In this document: positions 46,317 through 57,199 of the stretch, piece after piece
How positions within the stretch are numbered: the first letter of the stretch is position 1
Layout: each line of letters begins with the position of its first letter
Origin: Pectinophora gossypiella
Lineage: Eukaryota; Arthropoda; Insecta; Lepidoptera; Gelechiidae
DNA length: 64,000 nucleotides
NCBI RefSeq assembly: GCF_024362695.1
Contig: NC_065433.1
Span: 24,957,700-25,021,699 of the forward strand
Reading direction: 5' to 3'
Program-made: the position numbers and the translations under genes
The notes under the pieces: model-generated
Told to the model about the DNA's origin: nothing
What the model saw: only the letters and a program-made list of their open reading frames with translations
Database searches by the model: none

Positions 46317-46756
46317 TCCAATTTTATGGTCGAAAAAAAGACTTCGAAACGATTGTTGGCGAACAGTAACAGTGTAATTTTTTACAATAATACCGGTGAA
46401 TCTCGCCAGTTCCAGCAGTAACACCAGTATAATTTTGTAACACAAATGTGGTACGACAAACTGGGGCTGGCAATGTGTTAATAAAGCAGAATGTAACACC
46501 TCCATTATATAGTATAAACAAAACCGAATTGTAAAAGAGTCCAGTCATCGGTGCATACCCGATTACACGAAAAACGTGGTTGATAGTTTGATTGATAAAT
46601 TTAAAATCTTAGTATGCGAAAATGTCGAACCGAATATAATGCATTTAGAAAGTATTTCTTAACACAGTGGATGGGTATATACATACCGAGAATGTCTTTA
46701 CTTGCCACGGCGAAAATTTTAGAACCAATAACCCTGTCTAAGGGTGGCAAAAACGC

Positions 46757-47171
46757 CTAAAAATTGATTTCCTGTTAATCCACAACTCTACGAATTTCTT
46801 CAATTATTAAGAAAAGAATAACGTTTCCAGGACAGAAAACTAAAAAAAGCACAAATTTATTGTAGAGAGAAGCAACGGGATTTAAAGTTATTGAAAAAAA
46901 CCAAATCCTAAAAATAGTTACAGCAACATTGAAAAACGATATCATCGTGCAGGTTGAGCTGTTCGTTCCGGACAATTACAAGAGAGCACGCAGTCACCAG
47001 CTGTTGGCTGTGCTGCGTGTGCGCACTGTGTCTCACGCGAATTCTCCACTTATGCGTGCTTTGCGTCTCCTCTCCGCGATGTTGGAATCAACAGCACAAT
47101 GTGATGTGTTCGCTGATAGATGGTGGAGTGTATGGAGAGTGGTTGGCTTTTTACGAGAAGATTTATTAATG
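46757..47171 (+). pseudogene. Unidentified decayed coding-like region
   Basis: 46767-46915 reads FPVNPQLYEFLQLLRKE, a stop, then RFQDRKLKKAQIYCREKQRD and LKLLKKT, a charged helical pattern. From 46929 a GC-richer frame continues (VELFVPDNYKRARSHQLLAV ... DVFADRWWSVWRVVGFL) until it runs into repeat DNA at 47172. Composition suggests former coding DNA, probably of a transposon, but I recognise no family. Confidence 0.3.
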
Positions 47172-47375
47172 ACTAGCTTTTGCCCGCGACTTCGTCCGCG
47201 TGGCGTGTTATATAAGAGAGAGATCTTTGTGTGTGTGGGAGTGCATATCAAATTTCAAGCATCTAACTTATGCAGTTTAGATTTTTTCATACAATTATTT
47301 TCCCAATAACTCCCATTTTTCAAAATACAGCCAAAAATAAACTTTATATTTACTAAGGTATGCATGCATGCTAGA

Positions 47376-47560
47376 TTGAATCAATTGATTGAATTGATTT
47401 TTTTTTAATTGATTGTTCATTGAGTTTTAATTTTAATACACACTTCCTCTCTTCCCTTCTACGTTGCTGTGCCCTACAGGGTCCATGTTTTAGTTCCTAT
47501 GCCTATGTAACACCCCATTGTACTACATGGAATGCAATAAATAATTTAATTGAATTGAAT
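47376..47560 (+). mobile_element. LINE/SINE 3' tail inserted in the composite repeat
   Basis: Between AATTGATT repeats lies CGTTGCTGTGCCCTACAGGG, TTCCTATGCCTATGTAACAC, CCCATTGTACTACATGGAAT and GCAATAAATAATTTAATTG, a typical insect LINE tail with its own poly(A) signal. It interrupts the surrounding repeat. Confidence 0.55.
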
Positions 47561-47999
47561 TGAAAACATCTATCTTACGCGGTTTCGATTTTTTCATACA
47601 AATGTTTTTTTCCCGCTAACTCCCGTTTCCGTGGGAATTTTGCAATATCCTGTTGCAACTAAGGTTTAAGTTAACTAAGGTACCTGCATGCCAAATTTCA
47701 AGCGTCTAACTTAAGCGGTTTAGATTTTTCATACAAAAGGATTTTCCCGCTAATTTCCGTTCCCGTGGGAATTCCGGGAATTCCTTTCTTAGTGCACCTC
47801 TACGGTACCTAAGCTATGTCCCTTCCAAATTTCAAATGCCTACATTTAGCCGTTCAGGCTATGCGTTGATATGTCAGTCACTGAGTCAGTCAGTTTCTCC
47901 TTTTATTTAGATTTGATTTTTTCATACAAATGTTTTTTCCCGCTAACTACCGTTCCCGTGGGAATTTTGTAATATCCTGTTGCAACTAAGCTTTAAGTT

Positions 48000-48890
48000 T
48001 ACTAAAGTACCTGCATGCCAAATTTCAAACGTCTAACTTGAGTGGTTTAGATTTTTCATACAAAAGGATTTTCCCGCTAATTCCCGTTCCCGTGGGAATT
48101 TCGGGAATTCCTTTCTTAGTACACCTCTACGGTGTCTAAGGTACCTGCGTGCCAAATTTTAAACATCTTACTTGAATGGTTTAGATTTTTCATACAAAAG
48201 GATTTTCCCGTTAATTCCCGTTCCCGTGGGAATTTCGGGAATTCCTTTCTTAGTGCACCTCCACGGTACCTAAGGTACCTGCACGACAAATTTCAAACGT
48301 CTAACTTGAGTGTTTTAGATTTTTCATACAAAAGGATTTTCCCGCTAATTCCCGTTCTCGTGAGAATTTCGGGAATTCCTTTCTTAGTGCACCTCCACGG
48401 TACCTAAGGTATCTGCATGCTAAATTTCAAATGTCTAACTTGAGTGGTTTAGATTTTTCATACAAAAGGTATTTCCCGCTAATTCCCGTTCCCGTGAGAA
48501 TTTTGGGAATTCCTTTCTTAGTGCACCTCTACGGTACCTATGGTACCTGCATGCCAAATTTCAAACGTCTAACTTGAGTGGTTTAGATTTTTCATACAAA
48601 AGGATTTTCCCGCTAATTCCCGTTCCCGTGGGAATTTCGGGAATTCCTTTCTTAGTACACCTCTACGGTATCTAAGGTACCTGCATGACAAATTTCAAAC
48701 ATCTAACTTGAATGGTTTAGATTTTTCATACAAAAATATTTTTCCGCTAATTCCCGTTCCCGTGGGAATTTCGGGAATTCCTTTCTTAGTGCACCTCTAC
48801 GTTATCTAAGGTACCTGCATGCCAAATTTCAAAAGTCTAACTTGAGTGGTTTAGATTTTTCATACAAAAGGATTTCCCTTCACTACTCTG
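48000..48890. repeat. 134-bp tandem array, about seven units
   Basis: AGATTTTTCATACA recurs at 48049, 48183, 48317, 48451, 48585, 48719 and 48853, each exactly 134 bases apart. Each unit also has CTAATTCCCGTTCCCGTGGG, AATTTCGGGAATTCCTTTC and GGTACCTGCATG. Units differ by point changes but not by length. Confidence 0.93.
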
Positions 48891-49008
48891 CTCCTATTGA
48901 TTGTAGCGTGATGAAAAGTATACTATGACCTGTCCAGGAGTGTGAAGAATAATTGTACCAAGTTTCATTAAAATCCGTCCAGTAGTTTTTGTTTCTATAA
49001 GGAACATA

Positions 49009-49038
49009 CAGACAGATAGACAGACAGACAGACAGACA
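49009..49038. repeat. (CAGA)n microsatellite
   Basis: CAGACAGATAGACAGACAGA-type repeat at the end of the composite repeat. Confidence 0.9.
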
Positions 49039-49435
49039 AAAATTTTACTGATTGCATTTTTGGCATCAGTATCGATCACTTATCACCCCCTGATAGTTAT
49101 TTTGAAAAAATATTTTTCTACTCCTCTACTTTAATCTGGCATTTAAATAACCAAAAAGTCTAATATAAGTACATACATAATTAAACTCTTTGAAAAAGTG
49201 TACGCTCTATGGCCTATAAAAGCATTGTTTACAAAGTGTAACTGTACTATAATGTCGCCAAAAAAGCATTGTTGTTGTTTTTTTTTTTTTGACCTGGAAA
49301 CTGGCACCTTTACTTTGTTTGGTGCCATAGATATACTATAAAAAAAAAGTATACATTTGCCGCCATTTTCCCGCGTGTTGGAAAATAAATTGGAAAATTT
49401 TTGTGTTTCGTTTAAAATTACGTCGTCGTAGAAAA

Positions 49436-49573
49436 AGTATTGTATGCAACGTTGTATAACTAGGTCAAAAAATGCTCGTGGCGTCTCTTATTGCGATGTT
49501 CGCCAAGGCTCACATCGCAACTCACGCCACTCGCATTTTTTGACCCTTCTTATACAACTGTTGCATAAAATAC
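49436..49573. mobile_element. Imperfect foldback element, ~62-bp arms
   Basis: Left arm landmarks GTATTGTATGCAAC, GTTGTATAACTAGGTCAAAA and ATTGCGATGT face their mirrors ACATCGCAA, TTTTTTGACCCTTCTTATAC and GTTGCATAAAATAC, around a centre of about 12 bases (CGCCAAGGCTC). It is non-coding, and its mismatches show it is older than the 46217 hairpin. Confidence 0.75.
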
Positions 49574-50190
49574 TATTAATGTACAGAATTGACCTCTCTA
49601 CAGATTTATTATAAGTATAGATTTACTGTTTTGTTTTTTTTATTATAATTTTTATTTTTTGTGTGATAGTTTACTTTTAATTTTTGAAATTGTAATTTTT
49701 TTGTGATTTTCATATTATTTATAGGTTAATTTTTCTTTTTGTTTCTTTTTTCATTCATTGTATATTTTTGTATATTAGTTTTTATATTGTTTTCTCGTCA
49801 TACAGCGCATTGGGTTAACTATATGTACCTTTATAAATAAATGAATAAAAAAATAAAATAATAAATAAACGTATTCGATTGCTTAGAACGCTCGAGTAAA
49901 GTAAATTTCATATTTAAATCATAAAACAGAATACCTATCATAAAACAACATAATTTATTAGTTAATATAGAAAAAGCATCTTTCTAAATTGGTGTCACTT
50001 TTTGAAGTACCTACAACATTTTTAATTCCAAATAGGGCAGATTCGGGTTTTTTTAACAACTGTACTTCTGCCGTACTTATAGCTATTCCGTCGAATCGAA
50101 GAATTTGCCTAATCCACTAATCTGTCGAATTCAGAATTTGCCGAATCCAGAATCTGCCCAATCCCGAATCTGTCCAGTCCCGCACAAAGG
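49574..50190. other. AT-rich repeat tails, no gene
   Basis: 49620-49875 looks like a LINE tail (T-rich, ATACAGCGCATTGGGTTAAC, then AATAAATGAATAAAAAAATA). At 50090-50185 a short degenerate repeat of GAATCTGCC(G/C)AATCC occurs. Confidence 0.45.
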
Positions 50191-50253
50191 AATAGCCTCC
50201 TTCAGGAGTCTTGGGATGTAACAGCTTTCTGTCAATAATATTTGTGGATATTA
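50191..50253 (-). pseudogene. Second Penelope-like fragment
   Basis: ATAGCCTCCTTCAGGAGTCT and TCAATAATATTTGTGGAT match, with substitutions, the region around 36970-37028 of the Penelope-like fragment. Only about 60 bp remain. Confidence 0.55.
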
Positions 50254-50509
50254 AGTTCGATCCAGTGGTTAGGGCCCGATTCCAGTACAGATTTCTGCAC
50301 GTTGTTTTTTTCTTTATGGCATAATAATTATCTAAAACGCCTTTCTAAATACATCAATCTCTCAACCTTACAATCTCTTATCTAATACATCTTCTGATCT
50401 ATATGCTTTGATTTAGACGAGACTACAGGATTTTTTCCCAATTTTAAGATGCCTGATAATATTTCCAGATTTTAATTCCCAACCTAACCTAACTTAAATC
50501 CGTGAATAA

Positions 50510-51060
50510 TGATTTAAGGTGCGCAGTTTCTTTCGTTGCTTCTATAAGGGCTGAATATTTAGCATCAGCCGTTGATAAAGTTACGCTCATCTGTTTTTTT
50601 TTTTTGGACGCCCAGCTGATATACGCTCCAGGATATCTAAAAGTGTAACCAGAACTAGATTTCCGGTCTGTCTTGCAAGCACCCTAATCAGCGTCTTCCA
50701 CACTTAATAATGTTTATTCTAATTTTGAAAATGTTAGGCCAAGATACATCGTGTCTTTTAAATAACGTAGTATATGCTTTGCTGGTTTAAAATGTGTTGC
50801 GTATACTGTTATATTAGACCTGGTAGCAACTGATAAAAATATTAGCGTCCTAATAAAGCTTCTCTTACATAAGTTATTTTCTTCTTTCTTAACAATTAAG
50901 ATTAACCTCTATTGGCGTAGTAGTGAATTTACAATCATATTTTTTAATGTTTCGAAAATATAGTTTTTTGAATCAATTTAATTTCCTTTTTATTGTATTC
51001 CACATCAACACCAAGAAACCGTTTAGGCTTTCTAGGAATTTCTTTTTATTAAGCGTTTTC
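50510..51060 (-). pseudogene. Copia pol pseudogene (RT end and RNase H)
   Basis: On the minus strand, across several stops and shifts, one reads FLGVDVEYNKKEIKLIQKTI, then PAKHILRYLKDTMYLGLTFS, VEDAD, DRKSSSGYTFRYPGAYISWA and an ALIEATKE-like end. This is the C-terminal part of copia-type pol with its RNase H. Sequence and spacing differ from the young copia element at 11572-13465, so it is a separate, older insertion. No LTRs are seen. Confidence 0.75.
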
Positions 51061-51126
51061 TTTATTTCTTCAAGCATTCTCGGATTAGATAGAGTAGGCA
51101 TAAATTTGGTCATCTCAATCAAATAA

Positions 51127-52939
51127 AACTCAATCAAGTAAAACTTTAATCAAAATTAGATTCACGAAGGGCTGGTAACATAGAAGTACAAAATTAACTA
51201 ATCAAATGGGTCCTTCCAACGCTCGTGTATCGTCGACGGAGCCTGAAAGTGGTTTTAATCTTTTGTCCTTATATGCCGGTTTTCACACTCCTATCTTAAT
51301 TCTATTAACATCCTAATTCGTCAGGCTGTTTCCTTCAATACATAGACACTTCCTTTTGTGTAGAGTGGTGTAATATGGAATAGAGACTAATCGAATTTAT
51401 TCCAAAAATAAATTGATCATTATTTATTACCAGGTTGCCTGAAAGAGATTGCTACCTTAGCAATAATGCCGCCTTTTGTACTACCTAACTGATTATATGA
51501 ACAGATACTCAGAAAGAAACAAGCAAAAATAAGTCAGCCACAACACATGACTTTATTATAATAGGCTTTAATATTCTTATAATTCTGTGTAATTTTGAAT
51601 TGTTTTGAGTGCAATACAGAGTTTTGTATTAATTATCATATAAATCAGTCGTAACTCCTTACTAGGACAGGTACAACTACCAATGTCTACGCCATAATCC
51701 ACAAACCCTGCACCACGACGCATTGTGCGTGCCAGCACCAACGGCATCCTGACTGTAAAAGTAAGAAATGGGACAGCAGCTTTATAAAGAACTATACTCA
51801 CTGCAAATATAGAACAATTACGCACTGAATATTTAACCGCATTAGATAATTTAAATCTCGCTACAATACATGTAACATGATTCTAGCTACAAACCTGATT
51901 ACTCGTCTTTTCTTGCCTTTGAAAATATTTATTCTTCGATAAAAAACACTTTGAAACAACTAGCATCTAAGCGTATGTCATTATAATGTCTTGTAGCATT
52001 TAAGTATTTTTGTACTTTTTCCGAGCTAATATGGATTTAAAATGTACTTTCAAATATATAACTTCATGTCGCCGACAACATCGCTTTATCTGACGAACCC
52101 AATTTAACAGAGCCATATTAATAAGCCAGCACCATCTTTAATAGCTGACATACAAGTTTTGGTTATAGTGATATCTTGTCGACATCTTATTTTCAATACA
52201 CTATGTTTATTTCAGAAATAATATATGTACTTGTGATCAAATTAAAACCTATTCCTAATTAAACAAAAAAGGCCTTCATTATTGTAATGTATAATCCTTA
52301 ATAAGAAGGTGTATTATATTTCGTAATCATCTTCTTATCTTCTTCTATCTTGTGGGTTGTGAGGTGGCTACTTCCTTCTTTAGGTTTAAAAACATGTTTA
52401 TTCATTCATAATTGATCAATGACATTATTTCAATAATAAATCAGCGTTAATTGAACCAATGTAATAGGTAAGTATACAATATTATAGGTATTAGGTACTT
52501 CTTGGAATTACTTTAGTCTGGTTTTAATTATTTATACCTTACACAAATCAATATTGTATTCTATACCAGAATGTCTCAAACTCTTAAGTTGGGCTGGCTG
52601 GCTGGTCTCCGGCTTGTCATGAAATGACATTTTTAATTTTATGCTTTATTACGTGTGTTGTTTTTCGGTTGTCTTTCTGCGGTGCTCTTCTCGCTTACTT
52701 TTTTTGGGTAATGGAGTCAATAATAACAGATAATAAAGTATATGCACCAGGAAATCATTATATTTAATAATTCATTAGTTCTAATTACCGCAGTAATAAT
52801 TTTCATTATTAGTCCATTTGCGAGTCGGTTGCCATAGTGAGAATTAGCCCTAATGTGCCTAAAACTATCAATCCTGGTGTCAGGGTTATCATTAAAGCTC
52901 ATGGCTCATATAACGACTACTTACTTACATCAGTAAGTA
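51127..52939. other. Intergenic; scattered repeat fragments
   Basis: A minus-strand stretch at 51685-51760 (RMPLVLARTMRRGAGFVDYG) lies between an acceptor-like TTACTTTTACAG and a GTAGTT, but nothing links it to a gene. 52590-52710 (GGCTGGCTGGTCTCCGGCTT) resembles 45985-46010 and is probably a shared repeat. Nothing else noted. Confidence 0.4.
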
Positions 52940-53080
52940 GTAACAGGGACCAATGGCTTAACGTGCCTTCTGAAGCACGGATACCTTACTTTCTGACAAT
53001 CAGCTAATTACTCTGTAATGTCCTAATTAAACTAGGAATCACAAAGTGATTTTTGTGATATCCTCACCGGAATTCTAATA
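52940..53080 (-). mobile_element. Truncated SINE related to the one at 57478
   Basis: On the minus strand CGTGCTTCAGAAGGCACGTT then AAGCCATTGGTCCCTGTTAC matches the central part of the 57478-57780 SINE (CGTGCTTCGGAAGGTACGTT, AAGCCGTTGGTCCC). The rest (CACAAAAATCACTTTGTGAT, CCTAGTTTAATTAGGACATT) is the body of a common lepidopteran SINE. The Pol III head is not preserved. Confidence 0.65.
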
Positions 53081-53156
53081 GTAAAACCAACAAGCAAAAG
53101 TGTCATGAAAGGTCATAGTTTTATGAATAAATACTTAGGATAGTTATTTACGTTTT

Positions 53157-53241
53157 TGACGTGACTTATTGTAGATTTGCCGCAGATTGCATTAACTACT
53201 TGGCTGGACAAATGGGGAGCGCTGAAGGCTCTCACCCGGTA
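53157..53241 (+). repeat. Dispersed repeat TGACGTGACTTATTG...CTCTCACCCGGTA
   Basis: The best-preserved copy of the family in this window: TGACGTGACTTATTGTAGAT, CTACTTGGCTGGACAAATGG, GCTCTCACCCGGTA. Confidence 0.7.
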
Positions 53242-53831
53242 AGGATAGTTATTGAAGTTCTTTAAATAATAAGTAAATTTAAAAAATATTTTTTTAAATG
53301 TTACTTCAATCGCACCCTCATTTAAAAATAAATTTCCTTAGATTTGTGTCTCAACAAGACAAGTAAGTTGACAAGGATAATATTTCAAAGGCTTCACAAA
53401 CTGGAATACCTTTGTAAAATGAAGCACACGTGGCTTGGGAAACAGTGCATAAGATCGTGCGTATACTGTGTATCGCTCAGTTTTCCTTTGTAATATGAGA
53501 GAGTCAGAATATCAGTTATTTACAATACTACTGTCACTTACTTGAACGATACGCTTTTTATTATTTTCTGTTTCTCTGCCATTTTATATTTTTACGTGGC
53601 TTCTTCTTCTTTTTCAATATTGAAATATTTCTTTGTAAAACAGACTGACATAAGAGAATATAATAAACGAAATAACCAGTCCATCCCTTATTTCGTATCC
53701 GGTCAGTTTTGATGACATGCTGGGGTTCTTGCAGCTGAACGCATTTTAAGTTTTCCTTTGTTCGCAGAGAATTACGAGTAAGTACACTTCAAGTACGCAA
53801 TTCTAGATTCTAGAAACGACTTACGTAGAAC

Positions 53832-54283
53832 ATGAAATCAGCGAAAGATATAAAACCCTGTGAAGCGAAGGTTGAAGTAAAAGCCTCCCAGAAGTTTTGC
53901 TCTAAAACACACGTGCCTGCGCCTGTCAATCCAGATGACGAGGTAAAATTTACGCCATGTTCTACATCAGTGTTTGTTTTAGTATACCTAGCGGATCTAA
54001 GGAACAATAACTAACCCATTAATATTTTTAAGTTCAATAAATAAATTATATAAAATACTTCTTAAGATTCTGGTCTAGTTACAAAGGCATTTTTTTATAG
54101 TTTTCACTTTTTAACAAGCAAGTATATTGTTAATAAATAAGTTCAAGCTTGTGATTGTAACACAGATCTTGCCAAAACAAATTGCATAGTTGTAATAACA
54201 ATAGGTAATGTATTTTTTATTTTTTTATACAGTGTATTTCGAACCTTACCTCACCCAAATGTTGCAAGAAACTTATTGGCTGA
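53832..54283 (+). CDS. Candidate small two-exon gene (53 codons)
   Basis: ATG at 53832 opens a 37-codon exon (MKSAKDIKPCEAKVEVKASQ ... VNPDDE) ending at 53942 before GTAAAA. A strong acceptor with a T-rich tract (TTTTTTATACAG) ends at 54232, and 54233-54283 adds CISNLTSPKCCKKLIG and TGA in the same phase. The product would be a basic, cysteine-containing protein of 53 residues with five cysteines and no signal peptide or known domain. Exon 1 is less AT-rich than its flanks. Splice sites and coding status are inferred by eye, and the frame also reads on uninterrupted to 54014 without splicing. Confidence 0.3.
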
Positions 54284-54817
54284 CTTTCTGCGCTTGTCGT
54301 AATGGCAGCAATCTTAAAGCCGGCGAATCGGTTCAATAACTGGGCTCTCGAATATTCCTTGTCGAAAGGTATTGAAAAAGTTTAGGGCGAACTGCTTTTT
54401 CTTTCCTCGCTGTGGCCGTCCTCAAGTAGCCGCATTTTTCTTCGCTTCGGAAGTTCGCGCCGCTTTTTATTTAAAAGCGCTTTGAAGTCGAGACAAGTTT
54501 ACAGCCAATAAAAGTTTCGCAGTTTTAGTGTCGGTTAGTTCTTAAGATTTTTCACTCGTCCTGTTTCTGGCTTGTAGGCCATTTTATCATAGGTAGTTGC
54601 TTTACAATGTACCCAGTGAAAGAATGTTGTGAAATGTTAGACAACCAGGCGTTTATTTTGGTAACTTTTTATACTAGTACTTATTAAACAAAAATTTAGA
54701 AAGGCCTGGCATAAATACGAGTACTATTTGAATATGTAATTTCTTAAAGAACCACTCGAAATGGAAAATTTGTATGTGTAATGTTAAAAGAGGTTGGTTG
54801 GTTGGTCATATTAAAAG
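54284..54817. other. Intergenic, nothing recognised
   Basis: GC-richer between 54290 and 54480 (TCCTCAAGTAGCCGCATTTT, AAGTTCGCGCCGC) but with no coding frame or known repeat that I can support. Confidence 0.4.
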
Positions 54818-54955
54818 ATGTTTACCTGTTATGTCATGGTCAATGGCGGGGTATTCCCAAGCACTGATGGTAAGGTCAATGCTGTTGAAGTCAGGATCTC
54901 AAATCACAAAACACATATAAGAGGAATACATAAGATGCTTTATCAGCCAATCATT
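54818..54955 (+). pseudogene. Retrotransposon pol C-terminal remnant
   Basis: The frame reads STDGKVNAVEVRISNHKTHI then RGIHKM, resembling the end of BEL/Pao (DUF5641-like) pol proteins, where a DGxVRxVxVR strand is followed by RPIHKL. Only about 45 codons survive before a MITE begins at 54956. Confidence 0.4.
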
Positions 54956-55387
54956 AGGGTGCCTTTCCACCAGAGATGTTCTATGCTACGATGCTACGGA
55001 TGCGTTTGATATCCACCAATCATATTCATTGGAGCACATAGCATAGCACCGGTGGAAACGGATTGAACTAACATATGATTTTTATATGGAAGGATGCGTG
55101 TTATACGTAGATGTGTGCTATGGATGCGTGCTATGGATGCGTGCTATCGATGCGTGTGATGGATGCGTGCTGTCGATGCGTACTTTAGCTATGTTCCAAG
55201 CAGAGTACTATCGATACGTAGCATAGCTTGTAGCACAGCTACTTTGCGGAGGCGCATCTTCGCAGCGCATCTTTCTCGCACAGCTGCATAGCTTAGTATT
55301 CATGGAAAGGGTCAGATAGTTTCGTAGCGCAGCTTATACATCATCGCAGCATAGCTGCATAGCACATCTCTGTTGAAAAAGCACCCT
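54956..55387. mobile_element. MITE with AGGGTGC termini and ATGCGTGCTAT repeats
   Basis: Left end AGGGTGCCTTTCCACCAGAG then ATGTTCTATGC mirrors the right end GCATAGCACATCTCTGTTGA then AAAAGCACCCT. The interior has five or so direct repeats of ATGCGTGCTATGG/CG (about 55090-55180) and many AGCATAGCT palindromes. It is non-coding; the target duplication is unclear. Confidence 0.78.
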
Positions 55388-55658
55388 TCTGGACAGATGG
55401 TTGACTGATATCTTTGAGGTTGCTTTTAGAGTGAGACTAACATTAGAACAAGCCACAAACTCCGGACTAACAGCCTTAGTCACTGCTGGAAAAGCCATCA
55501 GAAAGTACCCTGGCTTTCCATAGGGGAGACTGAATGCATTAACGGGTGGTGAATTGACAAACCTGAATGCAGCAATAACCCTTGTTAATGGAATTCAGTA
55601 TTGTGGCTTTAATAAGTCTCTAGGTGCAGCAAGATCAACCTGGTATAGTGGGGGATGA
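55386..55658 (+). pseudogene. Unidentified reading frame with one internal stop
   Basis: Starting at the MITE's right edge, a single frame of 91 codons to TGA (55656-55658) is broken only by TAG at 55521-55523. It reads LDRWLTDIFEVAFRVRLTLE, then SGLTALVTAGKAIRKYPGFP, stop, and later GGELTNLNAAITLVNGIQY. Composition looks like real protein, helical at first. I do not recognise the family. The preceding pol remnant suggests transposon origin, the MITE having inserted between. Confidence 0.35.
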
Positions 55659-56427
55659 TGTTTGAGTCACTTGCTCGATCTTTTATACTTTGGTTAATAA
55701 GCCTAGCTACCCAAGGGAAACAACAAAAAGACTATTCATTAAAAAAAAAACAAATAATTAAAATCTTTTTGCTCTCGCTTGTGTGTGAACCCTGAACGGT
55801 GATATTGACTTTTGTTCGTGATTTTTGTTTCTCTGTGCTTTATCGCAAATACATTTATTTCTCTAAATATTTAAATAATTTTATATGAACCGCCGCCGCT
55901 GAATAACCGCAAATGAAAAGACTGTACTTGTGCTGTCAACAAAAACCAGCTCTATGTTCTACGGGGCCGAATAACTTATAATCTCTTTGAACGAAGAGAA
56001 TCTTTAAAAAAATATGCTGGCTTGATAAACCCCCTAACAGTTATATCTTGACAATGCTATGAATGCGCAATGCTTGTTTGCGTAGGTGCTATATCATCAT
56101 ATTAGTGATATGTTAGAACAAAAATCAGAAGATACAAATTAATTCCATTAAAAACGATATTACATAGTATATTATATTATACAGTGTATGCTCGTATAAA
56201 GAAAAAGGAAACGCCCTTCAGTGGCTTCAATCATATAGGAACGCCTGACATAAACTTCAAGTTTCAATGTCTTGCGTAAACAATCGGTTCAGGCGTTTAA
56301 TATAACGTTTGTAACAAAATATTTTTTGTAATCTTCAACAAATAATAATTAGGTTTTATTGCCTAATAATAATAGAATGCTAATATTAAGTATGTTTGAA
56401 AAAAGTTGTTTATTACGTTATTTGCAT
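55659..56427. other. Intergenic AT-rich sequence
   Basis: No gene or repeat recognised up to the target site of the BEL element. Confidence 0.5.
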
Positions 56428-56656
56428 TGTTGCGAACTTTTCGCAGATTTTATAACCTTTTTATATGTTTTTTATATTTCTTCTTTTTTGACGTTTTTGT
56501 TATGTTGGTTTTGTTTCGTTCTTACGTCCTGTGCTTTTTTGATGAACAATGGTGAAAATACATTAAAAATATCTCTCAAAGCTAAGTATTTATTCCTTCA
56601 TTTCATTTAGTAATACAGTCCACAACATATTCATCAGCTACCATCGTAGCTTACAT
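56428..56656 (+). repeat. BEL element 5' LTR
   Basis: A 229-bp direct repeat partner of 58237-58477, with TSD TGCAT just before it and TTTTGGTCCTTCATCGG (likely primer-binding region) just after. Confidence 0.9.
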
Positions 56657-56824
56657 TTTGGTCCTTCATCGGTAGTAATCATTCCTATTTTCCCTATTTC
56701 ATTTATTTGACATTTCCGTTTTCTCTCATTTCGATTAGTTTGTAAAGGAAACACATTGTCTACACTAATTTTAGCGCATTTTTATTACGCTACGCTTCGA
56801 TTTTTCACCCATTTGGCAGCAGTC

Positions 56825-57199
56825 ATGTTTACCCGTAGCAAGAGCAAACTCACGCAGGCGGTTGAGCACGCTCCCGCCCCAGCTCCGCAGCACGCCGAAC
56901 CTTTATCGGCAGCCGACGATGACCGCGCTCGTAGCGCTCGTAGTGGGTCGTCACGGTCGTCTGCCACCATCAAGGCACAAAAGGCTGCAGCTGAGGCGTT
57001 CGCTCTCCGTCGCCGACTCGAGTGTGAACATGAGCTTGCCACACGTGAGCTGGCGCGTGAACAAGAGCTTGCCACACGTGAACTGGCGCGTGAACAAGAG
57101 CTTGACACACGTGAGCTGGCGCGTGAACAACATGTCTCACGCCGAGGGCACTACATCTGGAATTGGTGCATTACCTGTCCGCTGATTCGGCGATTATGA
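56825..57199 (+). CDS. BEL/Pao gag N-terminus (truncated)
   Basis: From ATG 56825 the frame reads MFTRSKSKLTQAVEHAPAPA, a Ser/Arg-rich stretch, then a charged coiled coil built on three exact-length 33-bp repeats (57032-57130) of ELATRELAREQ. This start region is typical of arthropod BEL/Pao gag. Near 57130 the sequence changes to pol-derived DNA (deletion junction), so the last ~20 codons are out of context. Confidence 0.7.
   Translation: MFTRSKSKLTQAVEHAPAPAPQHAEPLSAADDDRARSARSGSSRSSATIKAQKAAAEAFALRRRLECEHELATRELAREQELATRELAREQELDTRELAREQHVSRRGHYIWNWCITCPLIRRL

Larger units (their letters stand above)
47172..49080 (+). repeat. Composite lepidopteran repeat with internal tandem array
   Basis: It starts ACTAGCTTTTGCCCGCGACT, the sequence that opens many lepidopteran repeats, passes through 193-bp and 134-bp units, and ends GTACCAAGTTTCATTAAAAT, CCGTCCAGTAGTTTTTG, a CAGACAGA microsatellite and a GGCATCAGTATCGAT stretch. 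It has no coding capacity. It resembles the 3' non-coding portion of RTE-type elements, but that link is inferred. Confidence 0.65.

Noticed and set aside
48049..48890. CRISPR-like array
   Set aside because: Units are 134-bp contiguous repeats with no unique spacers, in a eukaryotic genome, and are part of a lepidopteran repeat.
51685..51760. Internal exon on the minus strand between splice-like sites
   Set aside because: Only one short exon-like block with a weak donor and no partner exon found; left as intergenic.
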